Assembly (NCBI GenBank): GCA_023442945.1
Contig: JAEZWW010000069.1
Location: 13,712 to 77,711, forward strand
From: Pseudomonadota bacterium
GTDB lineage: Bacteria > Pseudomonadota > Gammaproteobacteria > Burkholderiales > Burkholderiaceae_C
Direction of reading: 5' to 3'
DNA length: 64,000 bases
The translations under genes were made by a program, and so were the position numbers. Under the pieces are notes generated by a model that was not told the origin of the DNA, ran no database searches, and worked only from the letters and a program-made list of their open reading frames with translations. How positions within the stretch are numbered: the stretch's first letter is position 1; every line of letters begins with the position of its first letter. Positions 41,296 to 50,650 of the stretch are shown here, piece by piece.

Positions 41296-41347
41296 GGCGG
41301 CCGCCGCGTCGTCGGCGTGGCCAGCGCGTGCGGCGAGGGATTGAACC

Positions 41348-42130
41348 ATGCTGCACCTGTACCTGGCCGCTGTGGTGCTCAGTCTGTCGGCCGTGCTGCT
41401 GCTCGAAGCGTGGGCACCCTTGCACCCGACCGCCACGCCTCCGCTGCGGCGCTGGGCGCGCAATCTGACGCTGTCGGCGTTGGCGATCGGCGCGTCGCTG
41501 GCCACGCCGCTGGCGCTGAGCGTGCTGGGCCCCACGGTGGTGGTGACAGGGGCGCCCTGGCGTGCGGACATGACCAGCCTGCCGCTGGCTGCGCAATGGG
41601 TGCTGACGTTTCTGGTGATGGAGGCGGTGCTCTACGCTTTCCACCGACTCTGCCACCGCATCGGGTGGTTGTGGCGCTTGCACGCCGTGCACCACAGCGA
41701 TAGCGAATTGGATGCCACCACCGCGCACCGCCACCATCCGCTAGAAAACGTGGCTTCCACGCTGGTGACGCTGCCGGTGCTGGCGCTGCTGGCGCCCCCC
41801 TGGGCAGCGGTGCTGAGCTACACGCTGCTGGCCGTGGCCGTGAGTACCTGGTCGCACGGCAACCTGAAACTGCCCGATGGGCTGGACCGCGCGCTGCGCT
41901 GGCTGGTCGTCACACCGGCCTACCACCGTGTACACCACAGCGCGCACCAGCCTCAAACCGACAGCCACTACGCCACGCTGCTGCCGCTGTTCGACCGGCT
42001 GTTTGGCACCGCGTCGGCGATGCCTGCAGACGGTGGCAGGTCGCTGACGATGGGCTTGGATCCCGCACGCGACGCTGCGCTGCAATCGGTGGGTCAGTTG
42101 CTCGTGGCGCCGTTTCGGCGCGCGGGGTGA
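41348..42130 (+). CDS. Sterol desaturase / fatty-acid hydroxylase family protein
   Basis: Integral membrane di-iron oxygenase-family protein, 260 residues. The histidine boxes are visible in order: FHRLCHRIG, HAVHHSDSELD, HRHHPLEN and YHRVHHSAHQ. Hydrophobic segments surround them at about 2-22, 45-70, 80-100 and 135-160. Substrate cannot be inferred; bacterial members act on lipids or carotenoid-like molecules. It starts 52 bp after the midcut protein in the same direction, so the two may be co-transcribed. Confidence 0.85.
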   Translation: MLHLYLAAVVLSLSAVLLLEAWAPLHPTATPPLRRWARNLTLSALAIGASLATPLALSVLGPTVVVTGAPWRADMTSLPLAAQWVLTFLVMEAVLYAFHRLCHRIGWLWRLHAVHHSDSELDATTAHRHHPLENVASTLVTLPVLALLAPPWAAVLSYTLLAVAVSTWSHGNLKLPDGLDRALRWLVVTPAYHRVHHSAHQPQTDSHYATLLPLFDRLFGTASAMPADGGRSLTMGLDPARDAALQSVGQLLVAPFRRAG

Positions 42131-42151
42131 GTGCGCCGTCGGGCGCTCAAG

Positions 42152-42952
42152 TCAGTGCATCGGCCCGCGCAGCCGCTTGCTGGCGGCAGAGATGGCGTAG
42201 TTCACGGCGCAGTACAGCAGCGCCACCACCAGGTAGACCGGCACCAGCGCGCTGTAGTTGGCGATCAGCACCTTGGCGTTCTGCATCAGCTCGCCGTAGG
42301 TCACGACGTAACCGAAGGTGGTGTCCTTGACCACGATGACCAGCTGCGCGACCAGCGCCGGGACGATGTAGCGCAGCGCCTGCGGGAAGACGATGGAGAA
42401 GAACACCTGCGATTCGGTCATACCCAGGCTGCGCGCCGCCTCGGTCTGGCCACGCGGCACGGCCATCACGCCGGCGCGGTACACCTCGGCCACCACGGCG
42501 GCGGTGGTCAGGGCGATCGGCAGCGTGAGCATCCAGTAGGTGCTGAGCTTGACGCCGGCCGAGGGCAGCACCAGAAAGCACACGTAGATCAGCAGCAGCG
42601 TGGGCGTGCCGCGCAGGAACTCGATCAGCGCGACGCTTGGCCAGCGCACTACGCGCCAGCGCGACAAACGCCCCACCAGCAACACCAGCCCGAGCGCCAG
42701 CGCGATCGCCCCAGCCATCGCGGCCGAGGCCATGGTGCCGAGCAAGCCTTTGCCCAGAAACGCCCAGGTGGTCGGCCAGGCGAAGAAATTCCAGAGGCGC
42801 GTCTGCAACTGACCGGCTTCGTAAAAGCGATAGACGACGCCGGCGGCCATCAACAGCAGCGCGATGGCCGCCACCGCGCTGGCCACGCGCTGCATGCGCC
42901 GCGCCTGCGGGCTGGGCGCGCCAAAAAGGATGTCTTCCAGCGTGCGGGTCAT
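42152..42952 (-). CDS. Amino-acid ABC transporter permease (second)
   Basis: Polar-amino-acid-type inner-membrane permease of 266 residues. About five or six hydrophobic segments follow a cytoplasmic N-terminal stretch. The conserved EAA loop is TEAARSLGMTESQVFFSIVF, and the family sequence EFLRGTPTLLLI lies earlier. The start overlaps the stop of the other permease by 4 bp (ATGA). The N-terminal extension before the first helix is longer than usual. Confidence 0.9.
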   Translation of the reverse strand: MTRTLEDILFGAPSPQARRMQRVASAVAAIALLLMAAGVVYRFYEAGQLQTRLWNFFAWPTTWAFLGKGLLGTMASAAMAGAIALALGLVLLVGRLSRWRVVRWPSVALIEFLRGTPTLLLIYVCFLVLPSAGVKLSTYWMLTLPIALTTAAVVAEVYRAGVMAVPRGQTEAARSLGMTESQVFFSIVFPQALRYIVPALVAQLVIVVKDTTFGYVVTYGELMQNAKVLIANYSALVPVYLVVALLYCAVNYAISAASKRLRGPMH

Positions 42953-43611
42953 CGCAGGATCCGCAGTTTTCGCTCAAGCGTGGCGCCGACCCACGCGATC
43001 AGCAGGCCGCTGGCCACGTACAGAGCGGCGGCCACGACAAAGGCCGGGATGCCGACGGCCGAATCGTTGGCGATCTTGGACACCAGCGTGGTCAGCTCAC
43101 GTCCCGGAAAGGGCACCTGCGAGGCCAGCGAGGTCGACAGCATCAGCGCGATCAGCAGTGAGGTCATCGGCTGTACCACCGAGCGCAAGGCCTGCGGAAG
43201 CACCAGTGACGTGATGATGGTGGCCGGCCGCATGCCCAGGCTGAGTGCGGCTTCGATCTGGCCGCCCGGAATGGTGTTGATGCCGGCGCGCAGGTAGTCC
43301 GCCGTGAACGCGGAACACACCAGCACCAGGGTCAGGATGACGGCAGGCTCGTAGTCGATCAGCACCTGCAAGTCCGGCAACGCGAACACGATGAAGATCA
43401 GCAGGGCCACGCTGGGAATGTTGCGGAAGATCTCCACATACGCCGTCAACACGAAGCGCAAGGGCGGCAGGGGCAGCAGCCGCAAGGCTGCGACCACCAC
43501 GCCCAGCAAGAAGCCGGGCACGAACGACATCAGGGTGAGCTTCCAGGTCAGCAAGAGGGCCTGCCCGAAGGCAGGCCCATACTCAGCCAGCAGCCTGGAA
43601 AATTCGCCCAT
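42949..43611 (-). CDS. Amino-acid ABC transporter permease (first)
   Basis: 220-residue permease of the HisM/GlnP group. The EIFRNIPSVALLIF segment and EAA loop IEAALSLGMRPATIITSLVL are typical. It begins 3 bp after the binding-protein stop and overlaps the next permease by 4 bp, so the three genes form one unit. The two permeases probably form a heterodimer. Confidence 0.9.
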   Translation of the reverse strand: MGEFSRLLAEYGPAFGQALLLTWKLTLMSFVPGFLLGVVVAALRLLPLPPLRFVLTAYVEIFRNIPSVALLIFIVFALPDLQVLIDYEPAVILTLVLVCSAFTADYLRAGINTIPGGQIEAALSLGMRPATIITSLVLPQALRSVVQPMTSLLIALMLSTSLASQVPFPGRELTTLVSKIANDSAVGIPAFVVAAALYVASGLLIAWVGATLERKLRILR

Positions 43612-43614
43612 CGC

Positions 43615-44517
43615 TTACGGCAGAGCTGGCGGCGTCGGCACGGCGGTGCTGCCAGTGCGCTGGCCGATGGAAATCGTCCATAGCTTGGCCCAGGTGCCGT
43701 CGGCTTCGACCTTCTTCAGAAAGGCGTTGACGAAGGCCACACCATCCGAGCCTTTGGGCAGGCCGATGCCGTAGGGGTCTTGCGCGCCAAACGGTGCGCC
43801 GGCCAGTTGCGCGTCGCCGGTGCCCAGGCTGATGGCGTTGAGCAGCAGCGTGTAGTCGGTCACGTACGCGTCCACACGGCCCTGGCGCAGGGCGTCCAGC
43901 GCTTCCTGGTGGGTCTGGAATTCCTGCACTGTGGCCTTGGGCGCAAACTGCGCCAGCACCGCCGGACCGGTGGAGCCGGCCTGCGTGGCGACCTTCTTGC
44001 CGCCCAGGTCGTTGTACGAACGAATGGTCTTGTTGTTCGACTTGACCAGCACGCCGGCCTGCGACGTGTAGTACGGGCCGGCAAAGGCGATCTTCTCGGC
44101 GCGCGCCGGGGTGATGGAATAGGTGGCCAGCACCATGTCCACCTGGTCGTTGATCAGCACCTGCTCGCGCGTGGACGAGGTCACTTGCGTGAACTGGACC
44201 TTGCTGGCGTCGCCCAAGATGTAGCGCGTGAGCATCTGGGTCAGGCCCGCATCAAAACCGCGGATCTTGCCGTCCTTTTCATTGCGCAGCGAAAACAGGT
44301 TGGACGTCTGCGTGCCGCCCAGGCGCAGGCTGCCGGCCTGCTTGATCTTGGTGGCCCAGGTGTTGGACGCGATGGTCGCCGCGTCGGCCACGGGGCCTTG
44401 CGCCACCAGCGCGTCGAACGCCGCAGCGTTGATCGGAGTGCCTTGCGCGAACGCTGCGCCGCCGGCCACGAAGCCCACGGCCACCACGGTGGCTTTCAAT
44501 ACGGATTTGATCGACAT
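43615..44517 (-). CDS. Amino-acid ABC transporter periplasmic binding protein
   Basis: 300 residues with a Sec signal peptide ending at AAFAQ (about residue 25). Periplasmic binding protein type 2 fold of the SBP_bac_3 group, with GFDAGLTQMLTRYIL and DMVLATYSITPARAEKIAFA as family segments. The ligand is probably a polar amino acid (glutamate/aspartate-like). It is the first gene of the importer. No ATP-binding subunit gene follows the two permeases within the window. Confidence 0.9.
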   Translation of the reverse strand: MSIKSVLKATVVAVGFVAGGAAFAQGTPINAAAFDALVAQGPVADAATIASNTWATKIKQAGSLRLGGTQTSNLFSLRNEKDGKIRGFDAGLTQMLTRYILGDASKVQFTQVTSSTREQVLINDQVDMVLATYSITPARAEKIAFAGPYYTSQAGVLVKSNNKTIRSYNDLGGKKVATQAGSTGPAVLAQFAPKATVQEFQTHQEALDALRQGRVDAYVTDYTLLLNAISLGTGDAQLAGAPFGAQDPYGIGLPKGSDGVAFVNAFLKKVEADGTWAKLWTISIGQRTGSTAVPTPPALP

Positions 44518-44670
44518 AGGTCCTCTTTGGATGGTCTGTGATGGTCACAAACGCAATTTATAGCAGCCAGGGGCAGACCGCACAGCCTCGCCGCCGTCTA
44601 TACCCATCCACAAGATCGGGGCAGCCTCCTGCCCAGCGCGCTGGGCGAAGAAACGGCCCTGCGACCGTCG

Positions 44671-45765
44671 TCAGACGTTGAACAGGAAGTTCATCACGTC
44701 GCCGTCCTTGACGACATATTCCTTGCCTTCGCTGCGCATCTTGCCGGCGTCCTTGGCGCCCTGCTCGCCCTTGAACTGGATGTAGTCGTCAAAGGCAATC
44801 GTCTGCGCGCGGATGAAGCCACGCTCAAAGTCGCCGTGGATCACGCCCGCGGCCTGCGGCGCGGTGTCGCCGATGTGGATGGTCCAGGCGCGCACTTCCT
44901 TCACGCCCGCGGTGAAGTAGGTCTGCAGGCCCAGCAGGCCAAAGGCCGCGCGGATCAGGCGGTTCAGCCCCGGCTCTTCCTGACCCATTTCTTCCAGGAA
45001 AAGCGCCTTGTCTTCGTCGCCCATGTCCGCCATGTCGGCTTCCATCTTGGCGCAGATGGCCACCACCGGCGCTTTCTGGCTGGCAGCGTAGTCCTTCAGG
45101 CGGTCCAGCATGGGGTTGTTCTCGAAGCCGTCTTCACTGACGTTCCCCACGAACATTGCCGGCTTGGCCGTGATCAAAAACAGCTGCTTCAACAACGCGC
45201 GGTCTTCCTTGCTCAGGTCCAGCGTGCGCACCGGCTTGCCTTCGTTCAGCGCAGCCTGCACCGGGCCCAGCAGCTTGACCATGGCCGTGGCCTCTTTGTC
45301 GTTGCCGCTCTTGCTCGCCTTGGTGTAGCGCTGTAGCGCCTTGTCGACCGTGCCCAGGTCGGCCAGGCACAGCTCGGTCTGGATCACTTCGATGTCGGCG
45401 ATCGGGTCGACCTTGCCGGCCACGTGGATGACGTTCGGGTCTTCAAAGCAGCGCACCACGTTGACGATGGCGTCTGTCTCGCGGATGTGGGCCAGGAACT
45501 GGTTGCCCAGGCCTTCACCTTTGCTGGCGCCCGCCACCAGGCCGGCGATGTCCACGAATTCGACGATGGCCGGCAGGATGCGCTCCGGCTTCACGATCTC
45601 GGCCAGCTGCGCCAGGCGCGGGTCGGGTACTTCGACGACGCCCGTGTTCGGGTCGATGGTGCAAAAAGGGTAATTCTCAGCCGCGATACCGGCTTTGGTC
45701 AGCGCGTTGAAAAGCGTGGACTTGCCCACGTTGGGCAGGCCCACGATGCCGCATTGCAGGCTCAT
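44671..45765 (-). CDS. ychF: Ribosome-associated GTPase/ATPase YchF (Obg family)
   Basis: 364-residue P-loop NTPase with ATP preference, interacting with ribosomes and stress responses. G1 GLPNVGKST at 8-16, DIAGLVAGASKGEGLGNQFL (G3 region), and a C-terminal TGS domain ending in the invariant EGKEYVVKDGDVMNFLFNV. Length is exactly that of the family. It stands alone, well separated from the importer genes. Confidence 0.97.
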   Translation of the reverse strand: MSLQCGIVGLPNVGKSTLFNALTKAGIAAENYPFCTIDPNTGVVEVPDPRLAQLAEIVKPERILPAIVEFVDIAGLVAGASKGEGLGNQFLAHIRETDAIVNVVRCFEDPNVIHVAGKVDPIADIEVIQTELCLADLGTVDKALQRYTKASKSGNDKEATAMVKLLGPVQAALNEGKPVRTLDLSKEDRALLKQLFLITAKPAMFVGNVSEDGFENNPMLDRLKDYAASQKAPVVAICAKMEADMADMGDEDKALFLEEMGQEEPGLNRLIRAAFGLLGLQTYFTAGVKEVRAWTIHIGDTAPQAAGVIHGDFERGFIRAQTIAFDDYIQFKGEQGAKDAGKMRSEGKEYVVKDGDVMNFLFNV

Positions 45766-46209
45766 GGAAGCAATCCTTTGAGATCAGCCCAGCGCAGCGT
45801 CATCGTCGGCGCTGGGAAATCGTGAAGCAGCCCCTTGGCGCCAGCAGCAGGCCTGGGGCAGCTGCGGCCGGGTGATTGGGGGCTGGGATGACCCGGCCAA
45901 GCGCCGCAAGAAACGCGACGTGCCGGGGAGAAACGGGGGTCAATTGTACCGGGCGGTGCGCGTCTGGCCCTGCGTGCTCGCGACGGAGCCAAGCTGCGGT
46001 CAGCTACTGCTGACCGGGGATTGGAACGCCCCGCCACCGCGGCGATTGTTCCAAATTTGAAACCGAATAACGTTATCGACGGCATTTGAGACCCGATTGA
46101 TGCGATCTAAGATGCGGTCAAACGCTGACCGAAGTGAGGCGCCCAAAGACCTGCCAACAACGTGCATCCGCACCGCCTACCGCCAAGACCTTAAAAAAGG
46201 AGACCCGCC
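45766..46209. other. Gene-free divergent interval ychF-doxX
   Basis: No gene recognised. A degenerate sequence near 45960-46020 (GTCTGGCCCTGCG...CAGCTACTG) resembles REP-A only in part. An ATAACGTTAT palindrome at about 46066-46075 could belong to a promoter or operator. Promoters for both flanking genes must lie here. Confidence 0.5.
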
Positions 46210-46632
46210 ATGTTGAACCTGCTGAACCGCTTGCTGCGCAGCCGCGCTTTCTACGTCCTGGCCACCGGCGCGCTGACGTACATCTTTTGGTGGAGCGGCC
46301 TGACCAAGCTGCTCGACTGGCCGGGCGCCGTGGCCGAGATGCAGGACTTCGGGCTCAACCCGGCCGCCTTCTTCGCGGCGCTGACCATCGGCGTGCAGCT
46401 GGTCGGCAGCGCGCTCATCGTCAGCGGCAGCCGCTGGGCGTGGCTGGGCGCGGGGGCGCTGGCCACGTTCACGCTGGGCACTATTCCGCTGGCGCACCGC
46501 TTCTGGGAAATGGACGGCATGGTCGCCATGCTGGAGAAAGCCCTGGTGCAGGACCATATCAGCGTGATCGGTGGGCTGGCGGTGGCCGCGGCGCTGGCGC
46601 ACCTGCGCCAGCTGGGAATGGACCGGCGTTGA
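46210..46632 (+). CDS. DoxX-family membrane protein
   Basis: 140-residue inner-membrane protein with four hydrophobic segments (about 14-32, 48-70, 76-95, 112-132). The DoxX pattern FWWSGLTKLLDWPGAVAEM near the N-terminus is typical. Some family members are quinone-linked thiosulfate oxidoreductase subunits, but most are of unknown role, and this copy is far from the sox cluster. A GGAG site precedes the ATG. Confidence 0.85.
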   Translation: MLNLLNRLLRSRAFYVLATGALTYIFWWSGLTKLLDWPGAVAEMQDFGLNPAAFFAALTIGVQLVGSALIVSGSRWAWLGAGALATFTLGTIPLAHRFWEMDGMVAMLEKALVQDHISVIGGLAVAAALAHLRQLGMDRR

Positions 46633-46702
46633 GCGCCGGCTGCGTGATCACGTCAGACTGGGCCGATCAACGGCGCCAATGGCAACCGGCCCAACCGCAC
46701 CA

Positions 46703-48250
46703 TCAAGGGTTTGCGCACTCGAAACCGCTTGCCGCGTTGGGATCCCCGGCGCCCTTGTAGCGTGGGTAAGTCGGGTAAACACACAGCGGGCGCGTCATCG
46801 TCGCCTTGCCATCGGTGAGCTTGGACGCAACGATGGTGGACGTGGCGGGGTCGGTGCCTTTTTCAACCCAGGCCATCAGCGGACCCAGCAGATCAACGTT
46901 GTCTGGCCCGACTCCGCCGGTGCAGTGGCCTACGCCGGGATTCAAGTAAAGCCGTACCAAACTGTCCGCCGCTCCTTGACTCCCGGACTTTTTGACCACC
47001 TCGCTGTAATACGCCATCGACGTCCGCGGACTGACTGCGTTGTCGCTCATGCCGTGGTACATGATCAATTTGCCTCCCCGCGCTTGGAAGGCCGACAGGT
47101 CGGGATTGGTCGTATCGAGCAAGGTCCGCAAAAATCCCATGCGTGACTGCCAGCGCTCCACGTTGAAATCCATGATGTTGAAGTTGGGATCTTGTGTGAC
47201 GAAGTACTTCACCCATTGATCCGCCAGGAGCCCCGCAAACCTCGGCGATGTGGCCGAAATGATCCCTGTTTGCGCTCCGTCCCAGTTGGCCTCAGCCCCC
47301 AGTTGAAAGCCCAGCGCCGTCGGCTTGCCATCGTCGATCAAGGGCTGGTAGAGCGCCGCGACCGTAGCCAATTGTGTGGCTGTCAAGCATGCCCCGTCGT
47401 TACTGCCATTGCATGCAAGCACGCCCGGGTCGAACGCGCAGGCTTCGGGGCGCCCCACGATCCCGTCCTCGAGCCCATCCAGACCATCGCACGCCTTGAG
47501 CACTGCGCGGTTCAGCAGGGTCAAATCCGCAGGGGCGAGATTGCCGCCCGGCTTCGCGATCATTTGGCGTGTATGGGCAAACCCGAAGAAAGTATCGGTG
47601 AAATTGGCCGGAGGCGCCTTGGCAACGATGCCGTCGAATAGCTCAGGATTGCGCTGGGCGGCCATTAGACCTTCACGACCACCGTTCGAGCACCCTTCAA
47701 AGTAGTTGCGAGATGCAGACTGCTGGTACACCGTCGTGATGATGGTTTTCGCGACGGCTGAAGTGCGGGGCACGGACAGGTACGCATAGTCGTTCAGCGC
47801 GGTGGAATCCAGCGCAAAGGCCCCGTCTCTGACTTTGTTATTGCCCCCCGTAGACGCAATGGTCACCAAGCCCAGCGCCAGCGAAGCGGGGCTCGCCGTC
47901 GCCAAATCCCCATTGAACCCCCCACCGCCCGTGTAAAGGGTCTTGTGGTTCCAGTTGCTCGGCAGGCGTACGGCGAACCGCGTCTTCGTTGGCAACAAGC
48001 CCAGTACCTCGCAGTACTCGGGCGCGGCAGCCGTGGCAGCCACGAATTTGACGTCGGTCACCGTGGCGTCGTTGATCCGAGTGCCTACCTTGAGGCGTGC
48101 GCAGCGCTCGGCAGCCGTGGCGACCGGCGGCCCCGCATCGTTGTCATCCGAGCCGCCGCAGGCCACCAGCGCGGCCGCCCCAAGGACGGGCAAGGTCAGC
48201 CACCAACGCGGCCGCAGAGAGGTTGACGATGCAGGGAGCGTAAAGATCAT
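46703..48250 (-). CDS. Tannase/feruloyl-esterase family lipoprotein
   Basis: Secreted serine esterase of 515 residues. A signal peptide ends in a lipobox-like VACGG (Cys about residue 31), followed by a flexible Asp/Gly-rich stretch. The nucleophile elbow GCSNGGREG has Ser188. The catalytic His is probably in GVGHCTGG near the C-terminus, and the CS-D-HC disulfide pairing of tannases seems kept. Members hydrolyse esters of hydroxycinnamic or gallic acids, or MHET. Codon usage looks less extreme in GC than its neighbours. Substrate undetermined. Confidence 0.87.
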   Translation of the reverse strand: MIFTLPASSTSLRPRWWLTLPVLGAAALVACGGSDDNDAGPPVATAAERCARLKVGTRINDATVTDVKFVAATAAAPEYCEVLGLLPTKTRFAVRLPSNWNHKTLYTGGGGFNGDLATASPASLALGLVTIASTGGNNKVRDGAFALDSTALNDYAYLSVPRTSAVAKTIITTVYQQSASRNYFEGCSNGGREGLMAAQRNPELFDGIVAKAPPANFTDTFFGFAHTRQMIAKPGGNLAPADLTLLNRAVLKACDGLDGLEDGIVGRPEACAFDPGVLACNGSNDGACLTATQLATVAALYQPLIDDGKPTALGFQLGAEANWDGAQTGIISATSPRFAGLLADQWVKYFVTQDPNFNIMDFNVERWQSRMGFLRTLLDTTNPDLSAFQARGGKLIMYHGMSDNAVSPRTSMAYYSEVVKKSGSQGAADSLVRLYLNPGVGHCTGGVGPDNVDLLGPLMAWVEKGTDPATSTIVASKLTDGKATMTRPLCVYPTYPRYKGAGDPNAASGFECANP

Positions 48251-48506
48251 GAAAGTCTCCGGAATCGGTTGTTTTTGAATAGAAAAGTACTGGCATTCGT
48301 CCTGAGGACCTGACGAATTTATGACAAGCGTCTATTTCCGAAGCTCTGATTTCTAGGGTTCACGGGAAATCACCGTAGAAAAAAGCATTCACCTCAACCC
48401 ACCGCCGCGTGCTGGGCGGGGCAAGGTATGCTGCAGCGAAGCTGCGCCAATCCAACGGTTGCAGGCCCCGCCCCATCCCCGACCCCCACACAAGGACGCC
48501 GCATTC

Positions 48507-49496
48507 ATGAGCCCCCAAGACAACAGCGGAGACCGCGTACCCATCGACGCGCAAAGCATCAACGCGCCTTTGTCGCGCACCGCCGTGTTTCTGGTGGTGA
48601 CCGTCAACGATTCACCCGCTGCCATGGCCAAGGCCTGCGATGCGCTGGCGAGTGTGGGCGATCTGCTCAAGGACGTGGGTTTTCGCGACCTGACGGCCAA
48701 GCTGTCGTGCATCGTCGGCATCGGCAGCGCGCTGTGGGACCGGCTGGGCATCAAGAAACGCCCGGCCGAACTGAAGCCTTTCGCCGCCATCCAGGGCGCC
48801 AAACACAACGCGCCGGCCACGCCGGGCGACCTGCTGTTCCACATCCGCGCGGACCGGTCCGACATGGTGTTTGAATTCGAGCGCATCCTGCTGAACACCC
48901 TGGGCGACGCGGTCAAGGTGGAAGACGAAGTGTCGGGCTTCCGATACTTCGACGCGCGCGACCTGCTGGGTTTCATCGACGGCACGGCCAACCCCGACGG
49001 CAACGACTTGCCGGCGGCCACGCAGATCGGCAGCGAAGACCCGGACTTCTGCGGCGGCAGCTACGTCGTGGTGCAAAAGTACCTGCACGACCTGACGGCT
49101 TGGGGCCAGGTGCCGGTCGAAGCGCAGGAAAAGATCATCGGCCGCACCAAGCTGGACAACATCGAGCTGGACGACGACGCCTGGGCGCAGAAGACGCACA
49201 AGACGCTGGCCACCATCGTCGACGAGCAAGGCGTGGAGCACGACATCCTGCGCGACAACATGCCCTTTGGCCGCCCCGGCCAGCAGGAATTCGGCACCTA
49301 CTTCATCGGCAATTCGCGCCGGCTGTGGGTGACTGAAAAAATGCTGCAGCGCCTGTTCATCGGCGAGCCCGTGGGCAAGTACGACAAGCTGCTGGACTTT
49401 TCCACGGCCCAGACCGGTTGCACCTTTTTTGCGCCGACGCGCAGCATGCTGGACGCGTTGCCGGATTTGGCCAAGGCCCTGCCCAAGAAGTCCTGA
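48507..49496 (+). CDS. DyP-type haem peroxidase
   Basis: 329 residues from ATG 48507; the ORF before it (from 48459) has no ribosome binding site. The GxxDG haem-pocket motif is GFIDGTANPDGND, in the middle of the protein. Later segments IGRTKLDNIELDDD, RDNMPFG and EFGTYFIGNSRRLWVTEKML match the YfeX-like cytosolic class. There is no Tat signal, so it is cytoplasmic. YfeX-class members oxidise porphyrinogens or dyes with peroxide. It stands alone, divergent from the tannase gene. Confidence 0.92.
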   Translation: MSPQDNSGDRVPIDAQSINAPLSRTAVFLVVTVNDSPAAMAKACDALASVGDLLKDVGFRDLTAKLSCIVGIGSALWDRLGIKKRPAELKPFAAIQGAKHNAPATPGDLLFHIRADRSDMVFEFERILLNTLGDAVKVEDEVSGFRYFDARDLLGFIDGTANPDGNDLPAATQIGSEDPDFCGGSYVVVQKYLHDLTAWGQVPVEAQEKIIGRTKLDNIELDDDAWAQKTHKTLATIVDEQGVEHDILRDNMPFGRPGQQEFGTYFIGNSRRLWVTEKMLQRLFIGEPVGKYDKLLDFSTAQTGCTFFAPTRSMLDALPDLAKALPKKS

Positions 49497-49587
49497 ACGG
49501 TCGGCGGCGGGATGGGCCGTTGACGCCCGCTGGGCGCCTCCGGGCGTGGCGGCGCTTTTCAAGCGGCCTGGAACCCAGCAATTTCAG

Positions 49588-49643
49588 TCAAATTGACCGG
49601 CAGCCCTACAACCATCTGCGCAACCAGCTACCAATTCGGTAGC
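49588..49643 (-). repeat. REP-A copy 13
   Basis: REP-A copy on the minus strand with a GCTACCGAATTGGTAGC hairpin, 9 bp past the MOSC gene's stop and in the convergent spacer with the DyP peroxidase gene. Confidence 0.88.
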
Positions 49644-49651
49644 ATTTTCCC

Positions 49652-50539
49652 TCAATCAAAGCGCCAATCGCCCTGCGCCGCATCGCCCACGCGCAGGGTC
49701 TGGCCGGCACCGGCCAGCACGATGGCGTTCATGCCGAAGGTCAGCGCGCCGTCCAGCCGCGGGTCGGCGCGGTAGCCCTGCAGCGCGTCCAGGACGGCCG
49801 GGCAGCTGTCGCCCGTGGCCGGGTCCACGTTCGGGATCGGGCAGCGCGCGCAGGGCTTGACCAGCTTCAGCCGCACCTCGCCGCCGGCGGTGGCGACAAT
49901 CAGCTCGTCCACGCGGTCTTCGTCGTGCGCGTGCACGCCGTCCAGCACGATGTTGGCGCGAAAGCGCTCGATGCCCACCGGCGCGTAGCCGGCGGCGGCC
50001 AGGCGCGCGTTCAGCTCGGCCAGCGACGCGGTGCTGGTCACCAGCAGCGGAAAGCCGTCGGCAAATTCGATCGGTGCCTGCACCTCGCCCGTCCACTTGG
50101 CGCTCGCCAGGCGGCGCACCTCGGGGTCGAAGCGCACCAGGCGCAGGCCGGGCCGGCCCAGGAAGTCGCTGAACCACTGCGCGGCCACGCCGCCCATGTC
50201 CCAGGCGTCGACGGTGTCCTTCCAGACCGTCACGCGCGCCGGGCTGTCGACTTCGTTGATGCCCAGGTGCAGCGCCAGCATGCCGGGCGCGCGCAGCACC
50301 ACTTCCAGGTGCTTGATCTGCGGGCGGATCAGCGCCATGCGCGGCAGTTCGCGCTGGGTGACGAACTGGCCGCGCTCGTCGACCACCATCCAGGCGCGGT
50401 CCAGGTCGAAGCCGGTGTCCAGCAGCTCGGCCTCGGTCACGGCGACGCCCGCGCAGGATTTGACGGGGTAGACGAACAGCTGCGCCAGGCGCGCGTGCAG
50501 CGTGCTGTCGTCGGTCGGGGCCAGGGTGGACTCGGTCAT
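49652..50539 (-). CDS. MOSC-domain protein (YcbX-like)
   Basis: 295 residues. N-terminal MOSC beta-barrel (LFVYPVKSCAGVAVTEAELL, then WMVVDERGQFVTQR), then a MOSC domain with the sulfur/molybdenum-binding cysteine in CARCPIPNVDPATG and the RFRANIVLDG strand. YcbX and mARC-type relatives use molybdenum cofactor to reduce N-hydroxylated compounds. Unlike E. coli YcbX there is no C-terminal 2Fe-2S ferredoxin domain, so electrons would come from another protein. REP-A copies flank it on both sides. Confidence 0.9.
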   Translation of the reverse strand: MTESTLAPTDDSTLHARLAQLFVYPVKSCAGVAVTEAELLDTGFDLDRAWMVVDERGQFVTQRELPRMALIRPQIKHLEVVLRAPGMLALHLGINEVDSPARVTVWKDTVDAWDMGGVAAQWFSDFLGRPGLRLVRFDPEVRRLASAKWTGEVQAPIEFADGFPLLVTSTASLAELNARLAAAGYAPVGIERFRANIVLDGVHAHDEDRVDELIVATAGGEVRLKLVKPCARCPIPNVDPATGDSCPAVLDALQGYRADPRLDGALTFGMNAIVLAGAGQTLRVGDAAQGDWRFD

Positions 50540-50540
50540 T

Positions 50541-50597
50541 ACTATGAATTAGATAGCTGCTTGCGCTGGTGGTTGTAGCGCGGAGCGCCGATTTGAC
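50541..50597 (+). repeat. REP-A copy 14
   Basis: Plus-strand REP-A copy (CTATGAATTAGATAGCTGCT...GTAGCGCGGAGCGCCGATTT) starting 2 bp from the MOSC gene's start codon and filling half the divergent promoter region with the hydroxylase gene. Confidence 0.87.
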
Positions 50598-50650
50598 CAC
50601 AAACGCCTGCTGGCGAGCGGCCACGCCCGGCGGCCTACAATCGGGGCACC

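Noticed and set aside
44632..44647. Palindrome GCCCAGCGCGCTGGGC as ychF terminator
   Set aside because: No T-run on either side and the loop is too tight for a convincing terminator.
45960..46020. A seventeenth REP-A copy
   Set aside because: Only GTCTGGCCCTGCG and CAGCTACTG match; the middle is unlike the others, so it was left out of the count.
46210..46632. DoxX protein as part of thiosulfate:quinone oxidoreductase (DoxDA)
   Set aside because: No DoxA partner is adjacent, it is far from the sox cluster, and the generic DoxX family is very broad.
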